Assembly (NCBI GenBank): GCA_954871525.1
Contig: OX940864.1
Coordinates: 1,544,001-1,608,000 of the forward strand
Direction: 5' to 3'
Source: Parietaria judaica
Lineage: Eukaryota > Streptophyta > Magnoliopsida > Rosales > Urticaceae
Length of the DNA: 64,000 bases
Shown here one piece after another: positions 12,791 to 22,947 of this stretch. The position numbers and the translations under genes are program-made. Positions within the stretch are counted from its first letter, which is position 1. Each line of letters opens with the position of its first letter. A model generated the notes under the pieces. The model had not been told where the DNA came from, did not search any database, and saw only the letters and a list, made by a program, of their open reading frames with translations.

Positions 12791-13204
12791 TCTAAAAGTC
12801 TTACCGAATGATACAGTATTCGAATTCCGATTGAAGACTTTGGTCATAATTTAATTGATAAAATTCGACGAACATACATTCAAATAGGGCCTTATCAACC
12901 TAGTTAATCAAGTTCGATTGATGACTTGTTGAATGTTATTTTATTTACATGTATTGAGAAAATATGTTTTTTTAAACAATATCGATGACGTGAATATTGA
13001 TGACTTGTTGAATGCTATTTTATGTTTTTTTACCATAATAAATCATTTTTAGAACATTAAAATTCGCAGAGGATAATCGTTATGCAATATGTTTCACATT
13101 TCAATATCGCATCTTATTTTTCAAATTGTGGTATATTAAATTTGGTCTCAACATAAGGCAAATAAAAAAAAACGGAATTTGGGATCGGTAGTAGCGGAGG
13201 AAAC

Positions 13205-14177
13205 TGGTTTCATATTTTTCTAACGGAGTAAGCGACGCGTTGCTATCAGTCACCGTGTTCGACGAGTAATAAGCCCTGTTCAGATACTCACTCGGCAAGT
13301 TTATAGTGTAACCCAAAAAATTCCCGTCACTTAGCATTGCAAGCAGGAACCTTCCTCTGGTGAAGTTCATCTCCGACTTTCGAGAATTAAGCGACATGTC
13401 GTACCTAAGGATCTGCGAGGGTAAAAGCGTGTCGTCGGGTGATCGAAGCTTCTGTGTTGGAGAAGGAAGTTTCCTTCGTCGGACATAACTCCTTTTGAGA
13501 CGTAAATCGGAGCTCCATATCTCCTTGCCTTGAGGATCGGTGAGGACGAGTCCTCGGTCGGAATTTAGCTGGAGCTTCGAGTTCTTTAAGACCACCAGAG
13601 AGTTTATATTGGCGTACCAGACGAAAGTCTTGTCGGGAATTTTTATCGTACCAAATACCGAGCAAGAAAACATTGTCGTTGTTGAGAAGCTTTCAGAAAC
13701 CAAAAGCGAAGTAGCCGGAGGGAGAGAGCTGTTGAGTGTGAAGCCTAATCTACACGGAAGCGCTACCGAGACCCGACGCAGAGCAATCAAGCTGATCGCC
13801 CTAGGTTTAATTTTCGCTTATATGGCTTGTAGCCGTCATTAGTGCGTTTTTGTAGCACAAATAGAGAGAGGCGAGATTGAGGGTGTAACCAGAAACTCCG
13901 ATTGAGAGATTGATAGTGGATCGAGATTTACAGGCGGCAAGTGGACGTACCTCCTACACTGGGAGCGAACCACTATAATTCTGGTGTCGATTTTAATTTC
14001 GTTTATCGCTTTTATCATTTTTCGAATTGGGAATTAGGACAAAATTCCTAACAAGAGCCACGGAGACGGGCGGTCTGTTGCGGTTATAGAAGATCCGACT
14101 GTGACGTTACCATTGCCGGATTGAGCAAAAACGGAGATCGAAAATCGAAGAAGGAGAATGAAAACAAGGGTTTTTAT
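13205..14177 (-). pseudogene. LecRK-D: fragment of a G-type lectin receptor kinase, split by a solo LTR
   Basis: Minus-strand similarity to the first ~230 codons of the neighbouring LecRK genes: signal peptide (RFSISVFAQSGNG) at about 14177-14060, then the bulb-lectin part (NSKLQLNSDRGLVLTDPQGK, MNFTRGRFLLAM, LPSEYLNRAYYSS) from 13724 down to about 13225. The start codon is ATA instead of ATG. The lectin exon is interrupted by a 324-bp LTR, there are frame breaks near 13480 and 13440, and EGF, PAN, transmembrane and kinase parts are absent because segment A2 begins at about 13205. Its N-terminus is closest to LecRK-C. It cannot encode a receptor. Confidence 0.88.
13730..14053. mobile_element. 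Solo LTR of a copia-type retrotransposon
   Basis: A 324-bp insertion in the LecRK-D lectin exon begins TGTTGAGTGTG and ends AATTCCTAACA, so the ends form the LTR-typical TGTT...AACA. It is flanked by the 5-bp direct repeat AGAGC (13725-13729 and 14054-14058). Removing it rejoins the lectin sequence found in the paralogues. There is no internal element sequence, so this is a solo LTR left by LTR-LTR recombination. The copia assignment rests on general LTR appearance and is tentative. Confidence 0.82.
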
Positions 14178-15665
14178 TTTAATTAGCACTGTCTAAATCT
14201 TAAAAGTCTTTCCACATTGACTTTAATTAATAAAAGGCTTGAGAACGCTCTAAATCCACCAAAAACTATTAAAAGACTTGAGAATAAACGACATAAAAAT
14301 AGGAATAAGAAAGAACAGGATCGAAAACGACAACACAACTAGAAAAACGATAGAAATAGTAAGCATACGTCGGCCGATTTACAATAATGACATATTTAAT
14401 TATGTAAGACTTACATATTACTTTTCATAATTACAAACTTCGTTATATTTACAATTTTAGTTTCCAATTTGTAAGGAAACACAATAGTCTGATCTGGTAT
14501 TTACCACAAAATCTCATAAAGATAATACTCGAAAAATTAATAACTTTGATTAAATATTTTTGTATAGTCATGATTTTAAATAACATATTAAATTATACTT
14601 TAATAAATTAATAATTTCGACAATACAATAAAAACAGCCCATACTTGTACTAAATAGGAAATATATAATGTATATTTTTCGTTGGTAATTTTAGTTATAT
14701 TTATTACTTATGAAGATTCGGTCAGAATGAAACTTGCAGCACTGAGAGGAAAGATTATCAATAAGGCGACGAAGAGCAAGTGTCCGACTATTTATGAATT
14801 CGAAACGACAGCCAACTTCAGATGTTAATAAATAAAAATTGTAAACAGAAAACGACACCTAAAAAGAAAATAACACAATTCATAAACGACAAGTCGACAA
14901 CAAAATAGAAACTACCAAAAATAGTTGATATTCGAGCGTTAATTAAAGGGTTAATTGCGGCAATAATGCACAATCTTTGGTCAAAAGGAGTTAATTACAA
15001 GTTGACAGTCCATTTGACAGTTTAACGATGTCACATCAACAGAATTTAACATCCCTAACGGAAGGACCAACGGATTTTACAGTCAACAAACGTTGTGTAT
15101 TTTTGCCCACACTTTGAAAGGTAAGGGACCTAAAATCCCTGTTGACCAAAAGTTGTGCATTATTGCCGCAATTAACCCTTAATTAAATGAGTTTTTTCGG
15201 AGCTCTGTTTTTGCTTGAAAAAGGATAATTGCCGGGAAAAGTGAAAAAATTACGGCAAAAGTGTAATATGAAGCGACACATTTTTAATAGCGCGCTAAAA
15301 AAATGATAAATGTCCGTCATAAAAATTGGACGGAAAAACTCAGTGCCGCTGTTTTTGCTCTTAATACACTATATCTCAGTTGGTCAAAATTAGGGTACTT
15401 TGTCACGATCATCTCTAAAAAAATGATTTTATAATTAAGACAATTCAAAGTCTTTAAACTCTTAAGAGTTCGGAGTCATGCATTCAATTATTGAAGAAGC
15501 AACACTCTGGTATAATTTATCACATCTTTATTTTTCTAGAAAGTCTTTTAAACATTGGACGATAATTTTTCGACACGATTCTCGGGATTATCCGATATTC
15601 AACGTTATTCAAACTTTATTATGATTTATGTGTAACATCTTAATTTTGATTCCCAAAAAGTACAT
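14178..15665. other. Intergenic DNA between LecRK-D and LecRK-A
   Basis: AT-rich with no coding exon. It contains the MULE-type MITE at 14948-15178. The rest would hold the former promoter of LecRK-D and the 3' flank of LecRK-A. Confidence 0.6.
14948..15178. mobile_element. MULE-type MITE with near-perfect terminal inverted repeats
   Basis: A 231-bp element starts GGGTTAATTGCGGCAATAAT and ends with the complementary sequence (ATTATTGCCGCAATTAACCC). The inverted repeats extend about 28 bp. It is flanked by the 9-bp direct repeat TTAATTAAA (14939-14947 and 15179-15187), the length typical of Mutator-like elements. There is no coding capacity. Looser relatives may exist at about 10813-11000 and 56668-56815. 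Confidence 0.8.
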
Positions 15666-18116
15666 TTAATAAGTTATGCTCAAGGAATATGGGCACGGAC
15701 ATGGCGGAACGAGGACTTCGATGACACCTTCGAGCATCTGAACCACTTGCCTCATCATCGGTCTCATTGAGGGGCTCTCTTGGATACACCACATCGAAAC
15801 CTTGGTGAATCTCTCCAGCTTTTCTCTGTCTTCCAAGGCCTCGGCTTCCCGATCGACCAATAACTCGAAAGCCTTTTCCTTGAAGCAGTCGTACGCCCAG
15901 TCAGTCAATATTCGCTTCTCTTCGTTGTAGTTTTCGTCTTCCACGCTTTTTCTGCAACAAATGACCTCCAAAAGCACCACGCCGAAGCTGTACACGTCTA
16001 CTTTGGTCGAAACCGGCGCGTTCCGGAACCACTCCGGTGCGAGGTATCCTTTGGTCCCTCTGATCACCGTGTGTGTCTGGCTCTGATCCATCATTAGAAG
16101 TTTTGCCAGCCCGAAATCCGATATCTTGGCATTGTAGTACTCGTCGAGGAGAATGTTCTGAGGCTTTATATCGCAGTGGATGATCTGATTAGTGCACTCT
16201 TCATGCAAGTACAAAATCCCTTTCGCCACTCCCAACACAATTTCAGTTCGTTGTATCCAGTTGGGCTTAACGTCCCCGAAGACGTAGCTTGCCAGAGTTC
16301 CATTGTTCATGAACTCGTACACGATCATGCGGTTTTTATTGTCGTTGCATAAGCCGAACAAACGGACCAGATTCTTGTGGTGAGTCTGCCCTATGACACT
16401 GACTTCATTCTGAAACTCCTTCTCGGGCTCTCTTCGAACGAAGTCCAGCTTCTTCACGGCGACAGGAATGCCTGAATCACTTCCCAAGAGTGTCCCTTTG
16501 TAAACTATTCCAAACGAGCCCCTTCCCAGCTCTTCGTTGAACCCGTTTGTGGCTTTCTCGAGTTCCTTATAGCTGAAGAAATGCAATTTCATCTCCGTCG
16601 CATTTTGATCGGCCGTCAATGGGCTTCTCTTCTTGCGATAGTTGAAGAAAAACCCGAGCAGAAGGAAATTGAAAAACACCGAAGTTCCTAGAAGCACCGA
16701 ACCCGCCAAGATCAAACCCCTCTGATGACCACGGACATTCCGGTTTGGCAAAGCAAATGAGTACTTGGGTTTGCGTACCTTGAGAAAAGCTGTCGAGTTG
16801 AGAGCCGTGTCGAATCTCCCACTCGAGAGAGGCAACCGCTTCATTGAGCATGTTCCGTCTGATTTTGAAACTACGGCGGAGCACATACAATCTTCTATGC
16901 AGGACTGTATACAAGAATCTCTAGTGACAGGCTTCATCTGCATGTAGCCCCTTGTCACCCAATCGGTGTTGATAAGCTCTTCAATGTCATAGATGCTGTC
17001 GCTGCCAACTCCGGAGCGTTTAACGAGCTTGTCTTCTGCACATCCTTGAAAGAAATTAGGCTGGCAATTCCCATAACTGTCGTCGGGATCAGCCAGAGAG
17101 AACCCTTTGGGGCACTCACAGTAAGGTCTATTCTCATCCTCTTTCAGCTTGCAGATACTGTTGTATCCGCAAACTGCAGCACCGGAATCGACATTCATAG
17201 CTGTGCATATATTATCCGGCTTCAACCCTAGAGTAGTCCAGCTTCCTGTCCCGTTCTTGGAATGGTAAAACAGACCGAGAACGCCGTCGAATTCCAGCTT
17301 AAACCTGAAATAGTTGTCACTCGGTGATGGCAAACTTCCCTCGACTCTGTTGAATAAGACAACCCTCTCACCGTTCGCCCGCTGAAGGTAGAGCTCTCCC
17401 GTATTGTTGAACATGAGCTCTTTCACAGCGAGAGACGCGTTGCTTCCGGTCACCGTTTTTGACGCGTAATAAGCCGAGTTCAGATACTCGCTCGGCAAGT
17501 TTATAGTATAACCCCCTAAATTCCCGTCGGTTTGCATTCCTAGCAGGAACCTTCCTCTGGTGAAGTTTGTCGCCGAGCGGTGAGAGACAAGATTCATGCC
17601 GGGTCGAAGGCTCTGCGAGGGCAAAAGCGTGTCGGTCGGATAGTCGAAGCTCTGCCAGAGAGTTTTGGAGCTTCTGTCTTGGAGAAGGAAGTTTCCTTGG
17701 TCGGAGATAACTCCTTTCGAGACGACTCCGACGAAGGACTCGGAGCTCCATATCTCTTGGCCTTGAGGATCAGTGAGGACGAGTCCTCGGTTGGACGTTA
17801 GCTGGAGCTTCGAGTTCTTCTGGACCGGTGGAGAACTCTCGTTCATTCTGGCGAACCAGACGACAGTCTTGTCGGGAATCTTGTCGTACCAAATGCTGAG
17901 CAAGAAAAGATCGTTGTTGTTGGGAATCTTTCGGAAACCAAAGGCGAAGTCGCCAGAGGGAGAGAGCCACAAAGACGATCCGTCTGTTGCGGTTAGAGAA
18001 GATCCGACCGTCAGGCTGCCATGTTTATGAAGTGAAGATTGAATATCGAAGAAGGAGAGGAAAACCAGGGTGAAAGCCGCAATGTAATTAGTATGGCTTC
18101 TACCATTCTCAGTCAT
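15666..18116 (-). CDS. LecRK-A: intact G-type lectin S-receptor-like Ser/Thr protein kinase
   Basis: Single-exon gene of 816 codons from the Met at 18116; the frame stays open 30 codons further upstream, but a hydrophobic signal peptide follows the chosen Met (AAFTLVFLSFF). Domains in order: bulb-type mannose-binding lectin (about 34-150, with WLSPSGDFAFGF and WQSFDYPTDTLLP), a second lectin-like part, EGF-like (about 315-350, CGYNSICKLKEDE and CECPKGFSL), PAN/apple (about 370-455), transmembrane helix (about 467-492), and a kinase domain. The kinase has GRGSFGIVYKG near 530, VAVKKL, HCDIKPQN near 645, DFGLAK near 665, and GTKGYLAPEW. The arrangement matches the plant LECRK group of S-domain receptor kinases, plasma-membrane receptors of biotic and abiotic signals. 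The HCD version of the HRD motif indicates a non-RD kinase, common in immune receptors. This is the only complete member of the local tandem array. The ligand is unknown. Confidence 0.93.
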   Translation of the reverse strand: MTENGRSHTNYIAAFTLVFLSFFDIQSSLHKHGSLTVGSSLTATDGSSLWLSPSGDFAFGFRKIPNNNDLFLLSIWYDKIPDKTVVWFARMNESSPPVQKNSKLQLTSNRGLVLTDPQGQEIWSSESFVGVVSKGVISDQGNFLLQDRSSKTLWQSFDYPTDTLLPSQSLRPGMNLVSHRSATNFTRGRFLLGMQTDGNLGGYTINLPSEYLNSAYYASKTVTGSNASLAVKELMFNNTGELYLQRANGERVVLFNRVEGSLPSPSDNYFRFKLEFDGVLGLFYHSKNGTGSWTTLGLKPDNICTAMNVDSGAAVCGYNSICKLKEDENRPYCECPKGFSLADPDDSYGNCQPNFFQGCAEDKLVKRSGVGSDSIYDIEELINTDWVTRGYMQMKPVTRDSCIQSCIEDCMCSAVVSKSDGTCSMKRLPLSSGRFDTALNSTAFLKVRKPKYSFALPNRNVRGHQRGLILAGSVLLGTSVFFNFLLLGFFFNYRKKRSPLTADQNATEMKLHFFSYKELEKATNGFNEELGRGSFGIVYKGTLLGSDSGIPVAVKKLDFVRREPEKEFQNEVSVIGQTHHKNLVRLFGLCNDNKNRMIVYEFMNNGTLASYVFGDVKPNWIQRTEIVLGVAKGILYLHEECTNQIIHCDIKPQNILLDEYYNAKISDFGLAKLLMMDQSQTHTVIRGTKGYLAPEWFRNAPVSTKVDVYSFGVVLLEVICCRKSVEDENYNEEKRILTDWAYDCFKEKAFELLVDREAEALEDREKLERFTKVSMWCIQESPSMRPMMRQVVQMLEGVIEVLVPPCPCPYSLSITY

Positions 18117-18206
18117 TTTAATAAACTTCAGAATTAATTGCATGCAAGCAAAATGAACACTGCGTATGTCTAATATTTCTATTTTATTATATGTTCTTCT
18201 TATCAT

Positions 18207-19343
18207 GTTATTTATATTGTGATTCTCATAATATTAGGGATGTTTTTAATTTATGATTTTTGTATTAATATAACGATGTAATCACGGTTTTCCTCCATCA
18301 TACGCGAGGGCTCTATTAATAAAATCGAGACTGGGAGTTTTATTTGCTAAAATAAATAAGGGCATTATAATGTAATAGTCAAATAGAAAATTGATATTTG
18401 CTAAATAGCTAACTTTTGGTTTATATTTAAATATAGCCAATTAACTATATTAATGACTATAAAATGACTTATATATCCTTCATTATCACATTTATACATT
18501 CTGATTTTAATATCCAATTATAATTAACGAAATACCTTTCTACTAATAAAGAAATGTATTAACTGTTAATTCGTATATTTTTGGTATATTAACCGTTAAT
18601 TCGTATATTTTTAATCGCATATTTTTGGTATATTAACCGTCAATTTGTTAGAATATATAAACTATAAAGAAAGAATAATTAAAAGGGTATAATAGGAATA
18701 AAAGCTGATATTAAAATGTCACCTCAAATTGACTAATTTACAAAGATAAAGTAAATGCTCGTTATTTTATTAATTAAACGTTTCTATTTAATTATTGAGA
18801 GCAATTTCTCAATAAATAAATATTAGAATAGTCATCACTGACTTTTCTATCATGCGTTATAAGTTATAAATAAATGAAGATAAAAAATAGAAACGACAGA
18901 GAGATAACAATGGTAATTGGTAAGTGGTAACGAATCTTTTTATTTTTTATTATTAAAATTAAAAAAGTGACTGAAAACGAACAAAACGACGATGGAAGAG
19001 AAGTGACAGTAAGCAGACGACAATATAATATTCGAAGGAAACGACACGAAAATGGATAACGACATAAAAATAAGAATAAGAATTTCAATGTTAAACCACA
19101 AAAAATTTGACTGATTTGGACATTTTTGGCTTTTTCATATTATAATGTTAATAAAATAACTTTTTAATTGTCATTATAACTAGCGGTAACTTTGTAAGAT
19201 TTTCGATCTCCGTCTTTTAATTAAAAAAAGAAGAAGAAGTAGTTTTGGTACATAGAGCATAGGATTCACTCATCCAAGAAGTGTAGATTCATAACGTTTT
19301 ATTATTATAAGGCTATGTTTTTGGATGTTTTTGGGTATTGGAA
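18207..19343. other. Intergenic DNA between LecRK-A and LecRK-B
   Basis: AT-rich; it should contain the LecRK-A promoter. At about 18555-18655 there are three imperfect repeats of TATATTTTTGGTATATTAACCG. No gene is visible. Confidence 0.6.
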
Positions 19344-20681
19344 TTACCTGCTATATTGGAGTTTTCGCACCTTGAGAAACGCCCTCGAGTTGATTGACGA
19401 GTCGAATCTCCCGTTTGAAAGAGGAAGCTTCTTCTTCCAGCACGATCCGCTTCTGAAAATCGCGACCGAGCACATACAATCTGCCAAGCAGGAATTTTTG
19501 CATAACTCTCTGGAGAAAGGCTTCAAATGGACGTAATCAGAAGAAGGCCAATCGACGTTGATCAGCTCTTCGATGTCGTAGATTCCACCGCTACCAACTT
19601 CGGAGCGGTCAACAAGCTCGTCTGCTTCGCAGCCTTGGATGAAATCGGCCTTACAATTCCCGAAACTGTCGCTCGGATCAAGTAAGGAAAACCCTTTGGG
19701 ACACTCACAGTAAGGCCTCTTCTCATTCTCTTTCAGCCTGCAGATACTGTTGTAGCCACAAACACCGAAACCGGAATCGACGTTCAAAGCAGTGCATATA
19801 TTATCCGGCTTCAACCAAAGAGCAGCCCAACTTCCTTTCCCGTTCTTTGGATAATAATACTTAGCGAAAATGCCGTTGAAATCCAGCGTGGCTCTGAAAT
19901 AGTTCTCGCTCGGCGAGCGTAAATTGCTCTCACCTTCGTCATCGAGGCTAAACGTGTTGCCGTTCTGACTCAGAACGTAGAGCCGTCCCGTTTCGTTGAA
20001 AACGAGCGCCTTCCCTCGGTTTGCCTCGTTGATCTCGTTTTGTGTCACTGTTTCGTAATAAGCCGAGTTCTGATACTCGCTCGGTAAGTTCACGGTGGAC
20101 GCCACGAGATTCCCGTCGCCTTGCATCTCTAGATGGAACCTTCCTCTGGTGAAGTTTGTCTCCGAGCGTCGAGAATTAAGCGACGTTCCTCTGATAAGGC
20201 TCTGCGAAGGCAGAAGCGTGTCGGTCGGGTGGTCGAAGCTCTGCCAGAGCGTACCAGAGCTTCTATCTTGGAGAAGGAAGTTTCCTTGGTCCGTCATAAC
20301 TCCTTTCAAGATGTCTCCACCGAAGGACTCGGACCTCCATATCTCTTTGCCTTGAGGATCGGTGAGGACGAGTCCTTGGTCAGAATTCAGCTGGAGCTTC
20401 GAGTTCTTTGAGACCGCCGGAGAATTTACATTGGCGTACCAGACGACAGTCTTGTCAGGAATCTTGTCATACCAAATACCGAGGAAGAAAAGATCGTCCG
20501 CACTCGGAAGCTTTAGGAAACCGAAAGCGAAGTCGCCGGAGGGGGACAGCCACGGGGCCGAGTTGGGTGTCGCGGTCAGAGAGGCTCCTACTATGATGTT
20601 GCCATTTTTGTTGGTGGATTGAGCAAAACCAGAGATTGAAGATCGAAGAAGGAGAAGCAGGAAAACAAGAGTGAGAGCCAT
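19344..20681 (-). CDS. LecRK-B: ectodomain-only G-type lectin protein (no transmembrane or kinase part)
   Basis: A 445-codon uninterrupted frame. It has a strong signal peptide (ALTLVFLLLLLRSSISGFAQ), bulb-lectin domain (WLSPSGDFAFGF, WQSFDHPTDTLLPSQSL), EGF-like segment (CGYNSICRLKENE, CECPKGFSLLDP) and PAN/apple domain (ELINVDW, LCKNSCLADCMCSVA). It ends RAFLKVRKLQYSR just where intact paralogues enter the transmembrane helix. The region downstream (18.2-19.3 kb) contains no kinase remnant. If expressed, the product would be secreted to the apoplast. It is a truncated duplicate of the LecRK-A/C type; the ectodomain has no stop or frameshift, so a soluble decoy or co-receptor role is possible but purely inferred. 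The stop codon overlaps a donor-like CAG-GTAATT, but no acceptor exon was found. Confidence 0.8.
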   Translation of the reverse strand: MALTLVFLLLLLRSSISGFAQSTNKNGNIIVGASLTATPNSAPWLSPSGDFAFGFLKLPSADDLFFLGIWYDKIPDKTVVWYANVNSPAVSKNSKLQLNSDQGLVLTDPQGKEIWRSESFGGDILKGVMTDQGNFLLQDRSSGTLWQSFDHPTDTLLPSQSLIRGTSLNSRRSETNFTRGRFHLEMQGDGNLVASTVNLPSEYQNSAYYETVTQNEINEANRGKALVFNETGRLYVLSQNGNTFSLDDEGESNLRSPSENYFRATLDFNGIFAKYYYPKNGKGSWAALWLKPDNICTALNVDSGFGVCGYNSICRLKENEKRPYCECPKGFSLLDPSDSFGNCKADFIQGCEADELVDRSEVGSGGIYDIEELINVDWPSSDYVHLKPFSRELCKNSCLADCMCSVAIFRSGSCWKKKLPLSNGRFDSSINSRAFLKVRKLQYSR

Positions 20682-21128
20682 TTTGTGAAAGATTGAAGAT
20701 TCATAGAAGTGATTGGCTTTGTATGATCATAAGTTTTTGTCTCTTTCTTGAATAGTCTGTTCATGAATAAGACTCGCACGTAAAAGTCATTATATTACGC
20801 CTACATGTGGCAATTGGTCGATTCTTTATAAATGTTCCCAATTATTGCTCTAGTAAACGGTTTACAAAAATAAATATATTAAGGTAAAAAAATTAAAATA
20901 ATTTAAGAACGTGTTTTTGTTTTTAGAAAAAGAAAAAAAAAAGCTACGAATCCTAACTTTTACGACTCATGTACAAAAATCCAAAATCGCTTTTGTAACT
21001 AACAGTTTTATCACAAACTAAAAAAATAATTAAGTTTATTTTTAAGCTGAACCAAACGCACCCTTTATTGGCGTATAGATTATTGACAAGTACGAGAAAA
21101 AAAATAGTTATACCTTGAAGAAGTTCAT
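20682..21128. other. Spacer between LecRK-C kinase part and LecRK-B
   Basis: About 450 bp with no coding exon. It is the presumed promoter of LecRK-B. Small open frames here are not supported. Confidence 0.5.
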
Positions 21129-22876
21129 TCAAAGTTTGAACGGGGACGGACACTGCGGAATCGGGACTTCGATAACGCCTTGGAGCATCTGAACGACTCT
21201 CGTCATTGTCGGTCTGGTAGACGGGTTCTCTTGGATACACCACATCGAAACCTTGGTGAATCTCTCCAGATTTTCTCTGTCTTGCAAGGCCTCGGCATCC
21301 CAGTCGACCAAAATCTCAAAACGGATTTCTTTGAAGCAATCGTATGCCCAGTCAGTCAATATTTGCTTCTCTTCGTCGCAGCTCTCGTCCTCCTCAATTT
21401 TTCTGCAACAAATGATCTCCAAAAGCACCACGCCGAAGCTGTACACATCGACTTTGGTCGTCACCGGCGTGTTCCGGAACCACTCCGGTGCGACATACCC
21501 TTTCGTCCCTCTGATCGCCGTGTGTGTCTCGCTCTGATCCCTCCTTAGAAGTTTTGCCAGCCCGAAATCCGATATTTTGGCATTGTAGTACTCGTCGAGG
21601 AGAATGTTCTGAGGCTTTATACAGCAGTGAATAATCCGAGAAGTGCACTCTTCGTGCAAGTACAGAAGCCCTTTCGCAAGGCCCAACACGATTTCGGTTC
21701 GTTGCTTCCAGTTGGGCTTAGCGTCTCCGAAGACGTAGCTCGCCAAAGCTCCGTTGCTCACAAACTCGCTGAAGATCATGCTTTTTTAATTGTCGTCACA
21801 AAAGCCGAACAAACGGACCAAGTTTTTGTGGTGAATTTGCCCTATGACATTCACTTCATTCTGGAACTCCTTATCGGACTCCTTCGCGACGAAGTTCAGC
21901 TTCTTCACCGCGACGGGAATGCCTGAATCACTTCCCATGAGATTCCCTTTGTAGACTATTCCGGACGAGCCTCTTCCCAACTCTTCCTTGAACCCGTTTG
22001 TGGCGTTCTCGAGTTCTTTGTAGCTGAAACAACGCAATTTCATCTATGGCGCATTTTGATCGGCCGTCACTTTCTTCGTACGATAAACGAGAAAAAACCC
22101 GACACACACAACAGATAGTAGAAGGAAAATGAAAAACACCGAAATTCCAAGAAGCACCAAAAGCACCGAGTTCAAACCCCTCTGATCTCTCTCCTTAAGC
22201 CTTTCTGGACGATCAATGTCGGTCCGGTTAGGCAAAGGCTATAAGTACTTGGGTTTTCGCACCTTGAGAAACGCCTTCGAGTTGAGAGTCGTGTCGAATC
22301 TCCCACTCAATAGAGGAAGCATTTTCCTCGAGCATTTTCCGTCCTTTAAAATTGCGACGGAGCACAAACTATCTTCTAAGCAGGACTGTCTGCACGAGGC
22401 TATGGAGGAAGGCTTCATCTGCACGTAACCCGTAGTCGCCCAATCGATGTTTATAAGCTCTTCAACGTCATAGATATCATCGCTCCCAATTCCGGAACGA
22501 TCAACGAGCTCGTCTTCTATGCACCCTTGAGCGAAATCAGCCTGGCAATTCCCGAAACTGTCGTCGGGATCAACCAGAGAGAACCCTTTGGAGCACTCGC
22601 AGTAAGGCCTATTCTCATCCTCTCTCAGCTTGCAGATACTGTTGTACCCGCAAACTGCAGCACCGGAATCGACGTTCATAGCCGTGCATATATTATCCGG
22701 CTTCGACCAAAGAGTAGCCCAACTTCCTTTCCCGTTCTTTGGATGGTAATACTGACCGATAATGCCGTCAAATTCCAGCGTGAACCTAAAATAGTTCTCC
22801 CTCGGCGATGGAAAACTTCCCTCGCTTCCATTGAAGAAGCCAACCCTCTCCCCATTCGTCCGCTGAAGGTAGAGCT
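21129..22876 (-). pseudogene. LecRK-C, 3' half (EGF, PAN, transmembrane, kinase), broken
   Basis: Minus-strand continuation of the copy whose 5' half is at 46905-46213. It starts YLQRTNGERV next to the retrotransposon junction, then has EGF-like and PAN segments, a transmembrane helix and a kinase domain. By comparison with LecRK-A it has in-frame stops after KVRKPKY(L) (about 22236), before the juxtamembrane MKLRCF (GAG to TAG, about 22044) and after GFCDDN (AAA to TAA, about 21786). The catalytic-loop motif reads HCCIKPQN instead of HCDIKPQN, so the catalytic Asp is gone, which needs two base changes. DFGLAK and GTKGYVAPEW remain. It is a decayed gene even apart from the 23-kb insertion. 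Confidence 0.92.
22872..22876. other. Target-site duplication GAGCT (left)
   Basis: GAGCT directly precedes the TGATAGAGTATG end of the outer copia element and recurs at 46213-46217. The intact paralogue has a single copy in GGTAGAGCTCTCC, which identifies the insertion site exactly. Confidence 0.95.
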
Positions 22877-22947
22877 TGATAGAGTATGCAATACGACATA
22901 ATGTCGTCACTATGTACACGTGTAATAACTAATTACTTCTAGCTAAC
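22877..22947 (+). repeat. Outer copia 5' LTR, first part
   Basis: 71 bp identical to the first 71 bp of the 3' LTR at 45999. It is interrupted after CTAGCTAAC by the Tat element. The last five bases are one copy of the CTAAC target-site duplication. Confidence 0.95.

Larger units (their letters stand above)
9779..13205. repeat. Duplicated segment A2
   Basis: Non-coding segment related to A1 and A3. It carries an internal duplication: the stretch around 11600-11720 (TTGTACACTATGTATTGATCGG then TTGATGATTTATTATAG) recurs at 12000-12080, with an (ATT)n array between. It also has AT microsatellites near 10365-10385 and a hAT insertion at 12182-12790. A decayed copy of the SINE-like sequence seen at 59.4-59.6 kb lies at about 10035-10165. 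Similarity to A1 and A3 stops at about 13205 (GGAGGAAACT), where LecRK-derived sequence begins, whereas A1 and A3 continue into TTLL12. Confidence 0.7.

Noticed and set aside
19335..19350. Splice donor at the end of LecRK-B (CAG-GTAATT) leading to a kinase exon
   Set aside because: No kinase sequence or acceptor lies between it and LecRK-A, and the paralogues are intronless.
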